Assembly: GCA_017935025.1 (NCBI GenBank)
Contig: JAGBIL010000028.1
Location: 1-64,000 of the forward strand
Direction: 5' to 3'
From: Opitutales bacterium
Lineage (GTDB): Bacteria; Verrucomicrobiota; Verrucomicrobiia; Opitutales; UBA953
DNA length: 64,000 nucleotides
Each line of letters begins with the position of its first letter. The first letter of the stretch is position 1. The position numbers and the translations under genes are program-made. Below are positions 18,807 through 26,385 of this stretch, one piece after another. The notes below the pieces were generated by a model, which ran no database searches, was not told where the DNA came from, and saw only the letters and a list, made by a program, of their open reading frames with translations.

Positions 18807-19775
18807 TTACAGGAGCGCGTTAAACAAATATCCGAGCCCGATGATAAAAGCGGAAACGACGGAAAAGAAAATTCCGATAAGCCGCCACGTCATTACCTTT
18901 TTCAGCAAAACGGCTTCGGGAAGCGAAAGCCCGACTGTCGCCATCATGAACGCAATCGCCGTTCCCAGCGGGATTCCCTTCGCGACAAAAACCTGAATCA
19001 CGGGAACAATCGCCGCCGCATTGGCGTACATCGGCACGGCAGCAAGCACGGCGACGGGAACGCTCCACGCTCCGCCGCACTGCAAAAGATTTTCAAAAAA
19101 TCCTGCGGGAACGAACCCGTGAACGCCCGCACCGACGGCGATTCCGGCGAGAACGTACGGCAAAATCCCGACGGTGGTCGCGTGCGCGTCGCGGAAAATC
19201 TTCGCCGCGATTTTGCGGAACGGAAGTTTTTTCGCCGATCCGCCGTTCGCGGATTGCGTTCCCTCCGGATTAGACTGCAAAACCCACGCGGCAAACAAGC
19301 GCTCCAAATTCATTTTCCCGAGCAAAAATCCGCCGAAAGTTCCGAGGAAAATTCCGGAAAGCGCATAAATCAGCGTCGCTTTTACGCCGAATGCGCCGAG
19401 AAACATCGCAACGGCGATTTCGTTGACAAGCGGCGACGTAATCAGAAATGCGAACGTTACGCCGAGCGGAATTCCGCCGCGCACGAACCCGATAAACAGC
19501 GGAACGGACGAACAGGTGCAAAACGGCGTTACCGCGCCGAACAGCGCCGCGAGCAAATATTGCGCTCCGAAAAGTTTGCGCGTCGTAAGAAACTCCCGAA
19601 CACGCTCCGTCGGGAAATACACGTTCACCGCGCCCATCAGCACGCTGATAAGGTAGATGAGAAACAGGATTTTTATGGTGTCATAAACGAAGAAATTAAT
19701 CGCTTCGCCCAAATGCGTTTCCGCACGAAATGCCATGACATCAAAAACCAACCAATCGGCAAATGCTTTGATCAC
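18807..19775 (-). CDS. Arsenic-operon permease (ArsP/DUF318-type)
   Basis: 322 residues, about eight membrane segments in two halves. Characteristic motif: FGAVTPFCTCSSVPLFIGFV, with the conserved PFCxCSS cysteines, and in the second half AVPMYANAAAIVPVIQVFVA. This permease family (PF03773) exports trivalent or organic arsenicals in several bacteria. Its start overlaps the arsC stop by four bases, and an arsR gene heads the operon, so an arsenic role is well supported. The exact substrate (arsenite or methylarsenite) is open. Confidence 0.85.
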   Translation of the reverse strand: MIKAFADWLVFDVMAFRAETHLGEAINFFVYDTIKILFLIYLISVLMGAVNVYFPTERVREFLTTRKLFGAQYLLAALFGAVTPFCTCSSVPLFIGFVRGGIPLGVTFAFLITSPLVNEIAVAMFLGAFGVKATLIYALSGIFLGTFGGFLLGKMNLERLFAAWVLQSNPEGTQSANGGSAKKLPFRKIAAKIFRDAHATTVGILPYVLAGIAVGAGVHGFVPAGFFENLLQCGGAWSVPVAVLAAVPMYANAAAIVPVIQVFVAKGIPLGTAIAFMMATVGLSLPEAVLLKKVMTWRLIGIFFSVVSAFIIGLGYLFNALL

Positions 19776-20188
19776 AGCGAAAGGTTTTTTACGAAAACTT
19801 CGATTTCGTCGCGCACTCGGCGGTAAAACGCCAGAACGTCCGTTCCCGCGGGTGCATTTCCCGCCAGCGCGGGCGGGTCGTCAAACGGCGCGTGAATCTT
19901 TCTCTTCGCTGGAAAAGTCGGGCAGGATTTTTCCGCGTTCCCGCAAACGGTTACGAGCAAATCCCACTCGACTCGCGGCAGGGCATCGAGCGTTTTGGAA
20001 AAATGAGCCTCCATCGAGAAGCCGCGTTCCCGCATCACGGCAAGCATTTGCGGATTGAGTCCGTGTCGCTCGATTCCCGCGGAAAACACTTCCGCGCCCG
20101 GGAAATATTTCCGTGCAAACGCCTCCGCCATTTGCGAGCGGCACGAATTACCCGTACAGAGAAACAGTATTTTAGGAGATGTATTCAT
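19772..20188 (-). CDS. arsC: Arsenate reductase, thioredoxin-type (low-molecular-weight phosphatase fold)
   Basis: 138 residues from the ATG at 20188 (MNTSPKILFLCTGNSCRSQM). The CTGNSCRS P-loop holds the nucleophilic cysteine. VTVCGNAEKSCPTFP provides the two later cysteines used in the disulfide relay to thioredoxin. It reduces arsenate to arsenite for export by the permease encoded next. The preceding small gene stops four bases upstream; the following permease overlaps by ATGA. Confidence 0.92.
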   Translation of the reverse strand: MNTSPKILFLCTGNSCRSQMAEAFARKYFPGAEVFSAGIERHGLNPQMLAVMRERGFSMEAHFSKTLDALPRVEWDLLVTVCGNAEKSCPTFPAKRKIHAPFDDPPALAGNAPAGTDVLAFYRRVRDEIEVFVKNLSL

Positions 20189-20192
20189 CGGT

Positions 20193-20360
20193 TTAACTGC
20201 CCGAAAGATTGGCGAAACGCGCTCCCGCAATCAGAAGCAAAATGAATAAAATCCAAAGGGCGTGTTTGATTGCACGCGCCTTGGCGCTTCGTTCCCGCTT
20301 TTCCCCGCACGCGCAGGTGCAACGACAAGGCGTTTGTTCTGAATCTTTGTCTATTTTCAT
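20193..20360 (-). CDS. 55-aa Cys-rich single-pass membrane peptide in the ars operon
   Basis: A short frame read directly from the sequence: ATG at 20360, TAA at 20193-20195, 55 residues. The N-terminal half is soluble and contains CRCTCAC, four cysteines spaced by one residue each. The second half is one membrane helix (ALWILFILLLIAGARFA) ending NLSGS. It lies 36 bases after arsR and stops four bases before the arsC start, so it is part of the operon. I infer arsenite or other soft-metal binding at the membrane, perhaps delivery to the permease. No named family recognised. Confidence 0.65.
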   Translation of the reverse strand: MKIDKDSEQTPCRCTCACGEKRERSAKARAIKHALWILFILLLIAGARFANLSGS

Positions 20361-20396
20361 ATTTTTGCAAATTTCAAAATGTTAAGTACGGGAAAA

Positions 20397-20711
20397 TCAG
20401 TTTCCCGCGAGCAAACACGAAAAAACGCCGGCGAGGCAGTTCCGTTTCAGCGAATAAAAAATCTGCTTCCCGCGCTGCTCCGAGGCAAGGATTCCGGCAT
20501 TTTTCAAAATCGTCAGATGCGACGAAACCGTCGAAATATCGCGCTCCGCAACGGATTGCAGTTCGCAAACGCAACGCTCGCTGTCCATGAGCGCCGCCAC
20601 GATTTTTACGCGAACGGGATGCCCGAGAGCCTTAAAAATATCGGCGAGCGTTCCCGCGCGCTTTTCCGTGATTTTTACGCTTTTGCAATTTTCGGAACAG
20701 GGTTTTGTCAT
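20397..20711 (-). CDS. arsR: ArsR-family metalloregulator
   Basis: 104 residues with a winged helix: DIFKALGHPVRVKIVAALM, then SERCVCELQSVAERDISTVS (recognition helix region) and HLTILKNAGILASEQRGKQI. The CVC pair in the DNA-binding helix is the classic arsenite-sensing motif; more cysteines lie at both ends (CSENC near the N-terminus, NCLAGVFSCLL at the end). It should repress the ars operon until arsenite or antimonite binds. It is the first gene of the operon. Confidence 0.93.
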   Translation of the reverse strand: MTKPCSENCKSVKITEKRAGTLADIFKALGHPVRVKIVAALMDSERCVCELQSVAERDISTVSSHLTILKNAGILASEQRGKQIFYSLKRNCLAGVFSCLLAGN

Positions 20712-20725
20712 GACGGAAAATCATT

Positions 20726-20747
20726 TTGATATTTACAAAAATGTCAA
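20726..20747 (-). promoter_or_regulatory. Probable ArsR operator overlapping the ars promoter
   Basis: Imperfect dyad with arms TTGATATTT and AAATGTCAA, 15 bases upstream of the arsR ATG (20711), matching the usual ArsR-site form. On the minus strand the right arm also supplies a TTGACA-like -35 box, so binding would block the polymerase. Autoregulation is inferred. Confidence 0.65.
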
Positions 20748-20837
20748 ATTATAAATCGGGGAGTATGCCCGTCTGAAAAAAAAAAACTGTATGTTTCCCG
20801 GAAGCGAAAAAAAACGCCGCTTCTCCCGTGAAAACAC

Positions 20838-20878
20838 AAAGAATCCCGCTTCAGTACTGAGTTGAAGCGGGATTCTTT
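20838..20878 (-). terminator. Terminator downstream of tRNA-Leu
   Basis: Perfect 16-bp stem: AAAGAATCCCGCTTCA (20838-20853) with TGAAGCGGGATTCTTT (20863-20878), nine-base loop. It lies four bases beyond the 3' end of the tRNA on the minus strand. Confidence 0.8.
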
Positions 20879-20881
20879 GAA

Positions 20882-20966
20882 TGGTACCCGGAGTGGGGGT
20901 CGAACCCACACACCTCGCGGTATCAGATTTTGAGTCTGACGCGTCTGCCAATTTCGCCATCCGGGC
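20882..20966 (-). tRNA. tRNA-Leu (anticodon CAA)
   Basis: 85 bases on the minus strand with encoded CCA. The acceptor arm starts GCCCGGA and closes with TCCGGGT plus ACCA. The anticodon stem TCAGA/TCTGA encloses loop CTCAAAA, giving CAA, which reads UUG. A long variable arm, typical of Leu, and a GGTTCGACCCC T arm are present. Confidence 0.95.
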
Positions 20967-21135
20967 AAAAACGTGAGACCTAATGAAACTGATTTTACTT
21001 TGGCACGGCAAGTCTTTTTTGCCGGCGGACATTTTTCGCAGAAAAGATTTTCAAACCGTTGTCAAAGCAGGTGTTCCCGTGTAAAATGGCGCACAAACTC
21101 CGGTTTTCCTCCTTTAACAACTAAACTTATTTCGT

Positions 21136-21870
21136 ATGAAAAATTTGGTCGCGGGCGTTTGTGCGCTCGTTTGTGCTTTTGCGCTTGTTCCCGCGTCGGG
21201 TGCGGGCGAAGTTTCCGGAAATGTTGTCGGCGTTTCCGACGGCGACACCATCACGGTTTTGGACGCGAAAAAGTCGACTCACAAAATCCGCCTTGCAGCG
21301 ATTGATGCGCCGGAAAAAGGGCAACCGTTTTCCAATGTCGCCAAAAATCGCCTTTCGGAGCTTGTTCAAAACCGTTCTGTAATTGTGAAGGTAGATACAA
21401 AAGACCGCTACGGTCGCGAAGTCGGGCGCGTGTTTGTTTTGGTCGACGTGAACGAACTTCTTGTGCGCGAAGGCTTGGCGTTTCACTATTTGTACTACAA
21501 TCCCGACGATGCGAAGATAGCATCAGCGGAAGCGTTTGCCCGGAAAAACGGCTTGGGTGTCTGGTCGTTGCCGAACGGCGGTCAGCGTCCGTGGGATTTT
21601 CGTCGCGGCAAAAAAAGTCCGCGTTCCCGCGGGAATTCCGGCGATTCGCCGGAGCCTTTACCGGTTTCGCAATCTGCGGAAAATCCGCCGCCGGGTGTTC
21701 CCGCAGAAAAATCCGAAGTTTCCGGGAAACACTACTGGGTTACGCGTAGTAGCGGCAAGGTTCACAACGCTTCGTGTAAAAATTTTAAAAATACAAACGG
21801 TTATCTGACGGAGAATCCGAGCGGTCCGAACTGCAAAATCTGCGGCGGGACCGAGCCCGTCGGGCGCTGA
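21136..21870 (+). CDS. Secreted thermonuclease-family (SNase) protein with Cys/His tail domain
   Basis: 244 residues with a signal peptide (LVAGVCALVCAFALVPASGA). The SNase-like OB fold is clear: VSDGDTITVLDAKK, IRLAAIDAPEKGQPF and KDRYGREVGRVFV carry the usual Asp, Arg and Glu catalytic residues. After a Pro/Ser-rich linker (residues about 155-200), a small C-terminal module reads VHNASCKNF and then NCKICGG; the pattern H-x3-C...C-x2-C suggests a metal site. It probably degrades extracellular or periplasmic nucleic acid. Confidence 0.87.
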   Translation: MKNLVAGVCALVCAFALVPASGAGEVSGNVVGVSDGDTITVLDAKKSTHKIRLAAIDAPEKGQPFSNVAKNRLSELVQNRSVIVKVDTKDRYGREVGRVFVLVDVNELLVREGLAFHYLYYNPDDAKIASAEAFARKNGLGVWSLPNGGQRPWDFRRGKKSPRSRGNSGDSPEPLPVSQSAENPPPGVPAEKSEVSGKHYWVTRSSGKVHNASCKNFKNTNGYLTENPSGPNCKICGGTEPVGR

Positions 21871-21874
21871 GCCG

Positions 21875-22759
21875 TTATTTGAGGCGCGACCAGCGCCCCC
21901 ACAGGGAGAGCGGAAGCAGGCGTGCGGCGGAGGAGGTTTCGCGCGTGGCGAGTTCTCCGATTTCGATTTTCCCGCCGGGCAAATGAGAGGTCGTTTCCGT
22001 AAGCAGGTTTCCGCAAAGCACGGACGAAGCGTCAATCGTGTAAAGCGTGAGAATGAGCGCGCGAGCCTCAGGAGAAAGCAAGTCGCGGCAAACGCGAAGC
22101 AGGTCGGGCAAGTCGCGCTCCACTTTCCAGAGTTCGCCGTCGGGGCCGCGCCCGAAGGCGGGAGGATCGAGCAGAATGGCTTCGTAGGTGTTCCCGCGAC
22201 GTGCTTCGCGGCGGCAGAATTTTACGGCATCTTCAAGAATCCAGCGAATCGGAGCTTTGGCGAGACCGGAGAGTTCCTGATTGCGGCGGCCCCACGCAAC
22301 GGCGGGTTTGGACGCGTCGACGTGCGTTACGTGCCAGCCGGCGCGCGCGGCAGCGAGCGATGCCGCTCCCGTGTAGCCGAAAAGATTGAGCAGGCGCATC
22401 GGTTTTTTTCCGTCGACGGGATTTTTCAAAATCCAATCCCAATGCGGCGATTGCTCGGGAAATACGCCGATTTGCTTGGAGCGATCCATGAAGCGCAGTT
22501 GGAGTGCAAATGCGTCGCGGAAACGCAACGTCCACGGCTCGGGAACGGCGTTCCCGCGAAATTTCCAGCGCCCCTCACGCGAATCGTCTTCATGAGTTGC
22601 GACGGCTTTTGCCCATTCTTCGCGCGGAAGCGTCGGCGACCACCACGCCTTGGGCTCGCTACGGATAATGCGGATCCCGCCGAAACTTTCGAGTTTGCGG
22701 CGATTGCCGGAATCGAGGAGCGCGTAGCCGGGAAAATCTGTCGAGAGCAGGGAAATCAT
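21875..22759 (-). CDS. Class I SAM-dependent methyltransferase (RlmI-like, PF10672 type)
   Basis: 294 residues. Motif I is LLNLFGYTGAASLAAARAGW, followed by VTHVDASKPAVAWGRRN and the catalytic-loop motif AILLDPPAFGRG. This arrangement is typical of RNA cytosine methyltransferases of the RlmI/RlmK kind, though it lacks an obvious PUA domain, so the target is uncertain. It is convergent with the nuclease gene, with stops four bases apart. Confidence 0.82.
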   Translation of the reverse strand: MISLLSTDFPGYALLDSGNRRKLESFGGIRIIRSEPKAWWSPTLPREEWAKAVATHEDDSREGRWKFRGNAVPEPWTLRFRDAFALQLRFMDRSKQIGVFPEQSPHWDWILKNPVDGKKPMRLLNLFGYTGAASLAAARAGWHVTHVDASKPAVAWGRRNQELSGLAKAPIRWILEDAVKFCRREARRGNTYEAILLDPPAFGRGPDGELWKVERDLPDLLRVCRDLLSPEARALILTLYTIDASSVLCGNLLTETTSHLPGGKIEIGELATRETSSAARLLPLSLWGRWSRLK

Positions 22760-22784
22760 TTTGAAAGAATAAGGAGGGCGAAAT

Positions 22785-22805
22785 GAGGAATTAGGAATGA
22801 GGAAT
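22785..22805. repeat. Heptamer-period intergenic repeat (GAGGAAT units)
   Basis: Three consecutive 7-base units: GAGGAAT, TAGGAAT, GAGGAAT. It lies in the gap between the methyltransferase start and the stop of the next minus-strand gene. It belongs to a family of 7-bp-period intergenic sequences in this window. Confidence 0.6.
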
Positions 22806-22841
22806 TTCCGATTTTCGGCTCCCCGTTTCCGATTCGTTTTT

Positions 22842-24281
22842 TCAGGTTAATCCGTGGAGATTTGCCATGGAAATGCCGGAGAGCATCGCTCCCGTGATTC
22901 CGAGAAATCCCTGGTCTGTACCGCAGAGAAAAAGGTTTTCGACGTCGGTCGTTCCCGCGCGGTTTTTGTGCGTCGCGCCGTAAATTGCGCCGCCGAGTTT
23001 TCCCGTGAAACGCTCCACCGTAAGCGGCGTGAACATATCGCGGGCGACGAGTTTGGCGCGGATTTTGTCCTCGGAGGTCGCGGGAAGGTGCGAGAGGGCG
23101 ACATCGAGCAATTTTTCGTACGCCAGTGCTTTGGCTTGCGCGTAGGCTTCTTCGCCGTTCCCGCGCAGGTTTTTCCATTGCGTATAATTGGCGAGGCAGG
23201 TTACGCGCAGGCAACCTTCCTGCGGGGCGCGCGAGGGATCGCTCCACGCGTAGTTGTTCGGGATGCAAATGACACCGGATCGCGGATCAATCAAGCCCGG
23301 CGGCGTGCGGTAGTTGAATTTTTCTGCGTCGTTGAAAAAGATGATGGTTTCGTTCCAGCCGAAATCTTTTTCGGGAACGGCATCGAGAACGGAAATAGTT
23401 TCGCAGAATGCGAGTTGCCCGATGTTGTCCGCACCGAAATCTGCGGGCTTGTGCGAGCAGAGGCGCATGGTTTCCGTGGACCCGGCGGAGGAGAGGATTT
23501 TTTCCGCAAAAACGCGTGTGCCGTCATCGAGTTCGGCGAAAGCGGCGCGACCGCCTTCGATGCGGATATTTTTCACGCCGCAGCGGAGTTTGCGGATGCC
23601 TCCGGCTTCCGTGAATTTTTTGTTCAGCAGGCGGAGAATTTGGCGTACGCCGATGTGCGGGCGGGCAAAACCTTCACGGAAAATACTGCGCCACATGATG
23701 GCGAACTGCGGGAGCGCCATGTCGTCCGGAAGCGAACTGCCGTAGAACGAAAGCGGAATGAAAAGGGAATCGATGAGCTCGCGGGAACGCAGAAATTCGC
23801 CGACACATTCGCGTGCGGAAGAATCTTTGGCGTCGAGTGCGGTTTCGTCGAAATTTTTCAAAAATTCGTCGAGTTTGCGGAAACCGTCGATTTCCTGCGG
23901 GAACGCGCGTGCGATTTCGCTTTCAAAGAGCGAAAAGTCGTTGGAGAAACGGAGCTTGTTCCCGAACGCGTGAATGGCGGATTCTCGTTGCGGGCAAAGG
24001 TCGAGCTCGTCGTAGCGGATACGCAACTGCCGCAAGAGTTTGGTCAGCGGAGCATTTTTTGTTCCCGCGGGAACGTAGTTGGTCATGGCGTGCAGACCGA
24101 CATCGTAGCCGCGTCCGTCAATCGTATAAAAACCGTTTAGTCCGCCGACGGAATAGTGGCGGTCGACGAGGAGTACTTTTTTGCCGAAGTGCGCGAGGCG
24201 GATTCCGGCGGCGAGCCCGCTCATGCCTGCGCCGATAATAAGGACATCCGCCCGGATTTCCTTCGTGTTTTCCGTTTTCAT
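22842..24281 (-). CDS. FAD-dependent oxidoreductase, phytoene desaturase family
   Basis: 479 residues. The N-terminal dinucleotide-binding motif is VLIIGAGMSGLAAGIRLAHF followed by VLLVDRHYSVGGLNGFY. The C-terminal FAD motif is NLFLCGTDQGFLGITGAMLS. The family covers carotenoid desaturases, isomerases and amine-oxidase-like enzymes; no other carotenoid gene is nearby, so the substrate is unknown. The next gene downstream on the strand is the methyltransferase, separated by an 82-bp gap with heptamer repeats. Confidence 0.8.
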   Translation of the reverse strand: MKTENTKEIRADVLIIGAGMSGLAAGIRLAHFGKKVLLVDRHYSVGGLNGFYTIDGRGYDVGLHAMTNYVPAGTKNAPLTKLLRQLRIRYDELDLCPQRESAIHAFGNKLRFSNDFSLFESEIARAFPQEIDGFRKLDEFLKNFDETALDAKDSSARECVGEFLRSRELIDSLFIPLSFYGSSLPDDMALPQFAIMWRSIFREGFARPHIGVRQILRLLNKKFTEAGGIRKLRCGVKNIRIEGGRAAFAELDDGTRVFAEKILSSAGSTETMRLCSHKPADFGADNIGQLAFCETISVLDAVPEKDFGWNETIIFFNDAEKFNYRTPPGLIDPRSGVICIPNNYAWSDPSRAPQEGCLRVTCLANYTQWKNLRGNGEEAYAQAKALAYEKLLDVALSHLPATSEDKIRAKLVARDMFTPLTVERFTGKLGGAIYGATHKNRAGTTDVENLFLCGTDQGFLGITGAMLSGISMANLHGLT

Positions 24282-24290
24282 GCGGGAAAA

Positions 24291-24740
24291 CTATTTTGCG
24301 GCAACGGCGTTCCCGTAGGGGAACCACGCGTCAAATTGACCGGAGGTGTAGCAGTGCGCGATAACGGCGACCCAAATGATAACTGCGGCGAGAATGGAGC
24401 AGAAAACGGCAGCGGAGCCGAAATCCTTCGCACGCTTGGCAAGCTCGCGGTACGCCGGAGAAATATCGTCGACAATCGCTTCAATCGCGGAGTTAACCAG
24501 CTCGACGGCGAGAATTATCGCCAACGGGAACAGCAATGCGGCTTTGAAAATCCATCCGATCGGAGAAACGAGCACAAGAATCGTCGCGGGAACGAAAACA
24601 AAAATTTCCTGACGAAACGCCTGTTCATTGCGAAACGCCGCTGCAAATCCGGCGCATGTGTAAAGAAATGCACGCCAAATGCGGGAAAGTCCGCCTTTGG
24701 ATTTTTTCTTTTCGGCAAAATGTTGATCGTCTATCGGCAT
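24291..24740 (-). CDS. dagK: Diacylglycerol kinase
   Basis: 149 residues from the ATG at 24740 (MPIDDQHFAEKKKSKGG); a longer upstream frame has no family support. Integral membrane enzyme that phosphorylates diacylglycerol, or undecaprenol in some Gram-positives. Family motifs: AFRNEQAFRQEIFVF, AVELVNSAIEAIVDD and KRAKDFGSAAVF, with three membrane helices. Ten bases lie between its stop and the oxidoreductase start, so the two may be co-transcribed. Confidence 0.9.
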   Translation of the reverse strand: MPIDDQHFAEKKKSKGGLSRIWRAFLYTCAGFAAAFRNEQAFRQEIFVFVPATILVLVSPIGWIFKAALLFPLAIILAVELVNSAIEAIVDDISPAYRELAKRAKDFGSAAVFCSILAAVIIWVAVIAHCYTSGQFDAWFPYGNAVAAK

Positions 24741-24852
24741 TTTTGCGGAAATTAAAAAGCAAAAAAAACGCTTTGGCAAAAAAGATTTTTGAGTGAAGAT
24801 TTGAACCCGCGAATGAACACCGACAAACGGAAATTTGCCGAAGCGCCAGGTG

Positions 24853-24928
24853 ATTAATGAGAAGAATGGGATGAATGAGAGAAACGGGAAAATACTCATT
24901 CTTTTCTTTCTTCCCATTCCTCTCATTA
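24853..24928. repeat. Imperfect inverted intergenic repeat, ATGAGA/GAATGGGA units
   Basis: The left arm reads ATGAGAAGAATGGGATGAAT; the right arm, read on the other strand, is ATGAGAGGAATGGGAAGAAA. They face each other across about 30 bases. Low-complexity purine-rich units of about 7 bases suggest kinship with the other heptamer-period sequences. No T run. Confidence 0.5.
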
Positions 24929-24984
24929 TGCTTCGCTAAATTTCAATTTGCGGGAACGACTGCGGGAACGTAGCCTTGTGTAGC

Positions 24985-25656
24985 ATGAAAATTGAACGTA
25001 CGGCTATCGGACCTTTCGGCACGAACTGTTATCTTTTGAGCGCGGACGGGAGCGCGGATTGCGCCGTCGTGGACGCGCCGCCGGGCGCAGCTTCGCTTTT
25101 GTTGCCCGTTTTGAAAAAACGCGGATTACGCCTCGCCGCTATCCTCCTCACGCACGGACATTGGGACCACAACGGCGGTGTTGCCGGGCTTCTTGCGGGA
25201 ACGCGCGACACGCAGGACTCCCCGCCGGAAGTTTTTGCCCACATCGCCGACCTTGATTGCCACGAGCATCCGGAAAAATTTATGGCTTGGTACAAGGCGG
25301 CGATTCCGGATTTGGGCGACGACGATTTTCCCGCGTTCAAAGTTTCGCGCTGGCTCGCCGACGGCGAAACGTTCCCGCTTCTCGGAAAAACGTGGACGGC
25401 GTTTCACGTGCCCGGGCATTGCCCCGGAAGTTTGGTTTACTACTGCGCGGACGAGAAAAAAGCGTGGACGGGCGACGCTGTTTTTGCAGGAAGCATCGGG
25501 CGGACGGATTTGCCGGGCGGCGATTTTTCCACGCTCGAAAAAGCGATTCGCGAAAAAGTTTACACGTTGCCGGACGAGACGGCGCTTTTCCCGGGGCACG
25601 GTCCCGCAACAAGCGTCGGCGAAGAAAAATCTTCCAATCCGTTTGTCCGTCCCTAA
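24985..25656 (+). CDS. MBL-fold metal hydrolase (glyoxalase II-like)
   Basis: 223 residues from ATG 24985 (MKIERTAIGPFGTNCYLLSA); ATG 24976 adds three. Metallo-beta-lactamase fold: LLTHGHWDHNGG gives the HxHxDH zinc ligands, HVPGHCPGSLVYY the next His, TGDAVFAGSIGRTDLPGGDF the bridging Asp, and FPGHGPAT the last His. The family includes hydroxyacylglutathione hydrolases and persulfide dioxygenases; the exact thioester substrate is not evident. Confidence 0.85.
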   Translation: MKIERTAIGPFGTNCYLLSADGSADCAVVDAPPGAASLLLPVLKKRGLRLAAILLTHGHWDHNGGVAGLLAGTRDTQDSPPEVFAHIADLDCHEHPEKFMAWYKAAIPDLGDDDFPAFKVSRWLADGETFPLLGKTWTAFHVPGHCPGSLVYYCADEKKAWTGDAVFAGSIGRTDLPGGDFSTLEKAIREKVYTLPDETALFPGHGPATSVGEEKSSNPFVRP

Positions 25657-25703
25657 AATTTCCTTTTTCAAAAAAAATCATCCCCAACCTCCAACCCAAC
25701 ACC

Positions 25704-26372
25704 ATGCGCAATATTCTTTTCAAAAACCGCCGCGCTTTCACGCTCGTGGAAATTCTCGTTGTGATCGCGTTGCTCATCGTCCTCGCGTCCATTACGTTCG
25801 CGCTTGCCGGTCCGGTTAAAACCTCGATTCTGACCACGAAGGCGAAATCTCAAATTCAGAAAATTTCCCTCGCACTCAACGAATTTAAAAACAAATACGG
25901 CGAATACCCGATGACGGACGGCGGCGAAAGCGACGAGGATTGGGCGGAATTGCTGATCGATTCCGTGCGCGGCGACAGAATCCTCGTGCGTCGCGGCGGG
26001 AAACTCAAAATGGCGAAGTACAACGAAGGCCGCTCCGGCGCGGAACCGCTCCCGTTCCTCGCGCTCGGCGAATACGCGCTTGATGATGATTCCGACGTTG
26101 AAAACGCGAAAATGATTCTCGACCCGTGGGAAAATCCCTACCAATACCGCTACAACAAAATCACCGGCGGAAAGCCCGGAACGCAGTGGGACGCCCCGAC
26201 GTTCCTTCTCATTTCCGCCGCCGCCGATTACGAAGAACCGCCGTCCGATGACGATTACTTTTGCGGCGACATGGAGCGCTCCGGTCTTTTTGAAACGGAC
26301 GCATCTCAGGAAAACTACTATTACGAGGACCGCCGCGCCGACAATCTCGTCAACATCGACATGGCGCAGTAG
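25704..26372 (+). CDS. Type II secretion/type IV pilin-like pseudopilin
   Basis: 222 residues from ATG 25704. The prepilin leader and first helix are plain: NRRAFTLVEILVVIALLIVL, with the Phe/Thr/Leu/Val/Glu5 pattern of class III-signal pilins processed by PilD. The globular part resembles GspG-type proteins (FKNKYGEYPMTDGG; ILDPWENPYQYRYN). It is followed 13 bases later by a large anchored protein. No other secretion genes are in the window. Confidence 0.85.
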   Translation: MRNILFKNRRAFTLVEILVVIALLIVLASITFALAGPVKTSILTTKAKSQIQKISLALNEFKNKYGEYPMTDGGESDEDWAELLIDSVRGDRILVRRGGKLKMAKYNEGRSGAEPLPFLALGEYALDDDSDVENAKMILDPWENPYQYRYNKITGGKPGTQWDAPTFLLISAAADYEEPPSDDDYFCGDMERSGLFETDASQENYYYEDRRADNLVNIDMAQ

Positions 26373-26385
26373 TTTTTTTTTACAA

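Noticed and set aside
20733-21032. Frames through tRNA-Leu, with peptides like FARMAKLADASDSKSDTARC
   Set aside because: Translation of the tRNA sequence, not a gene.
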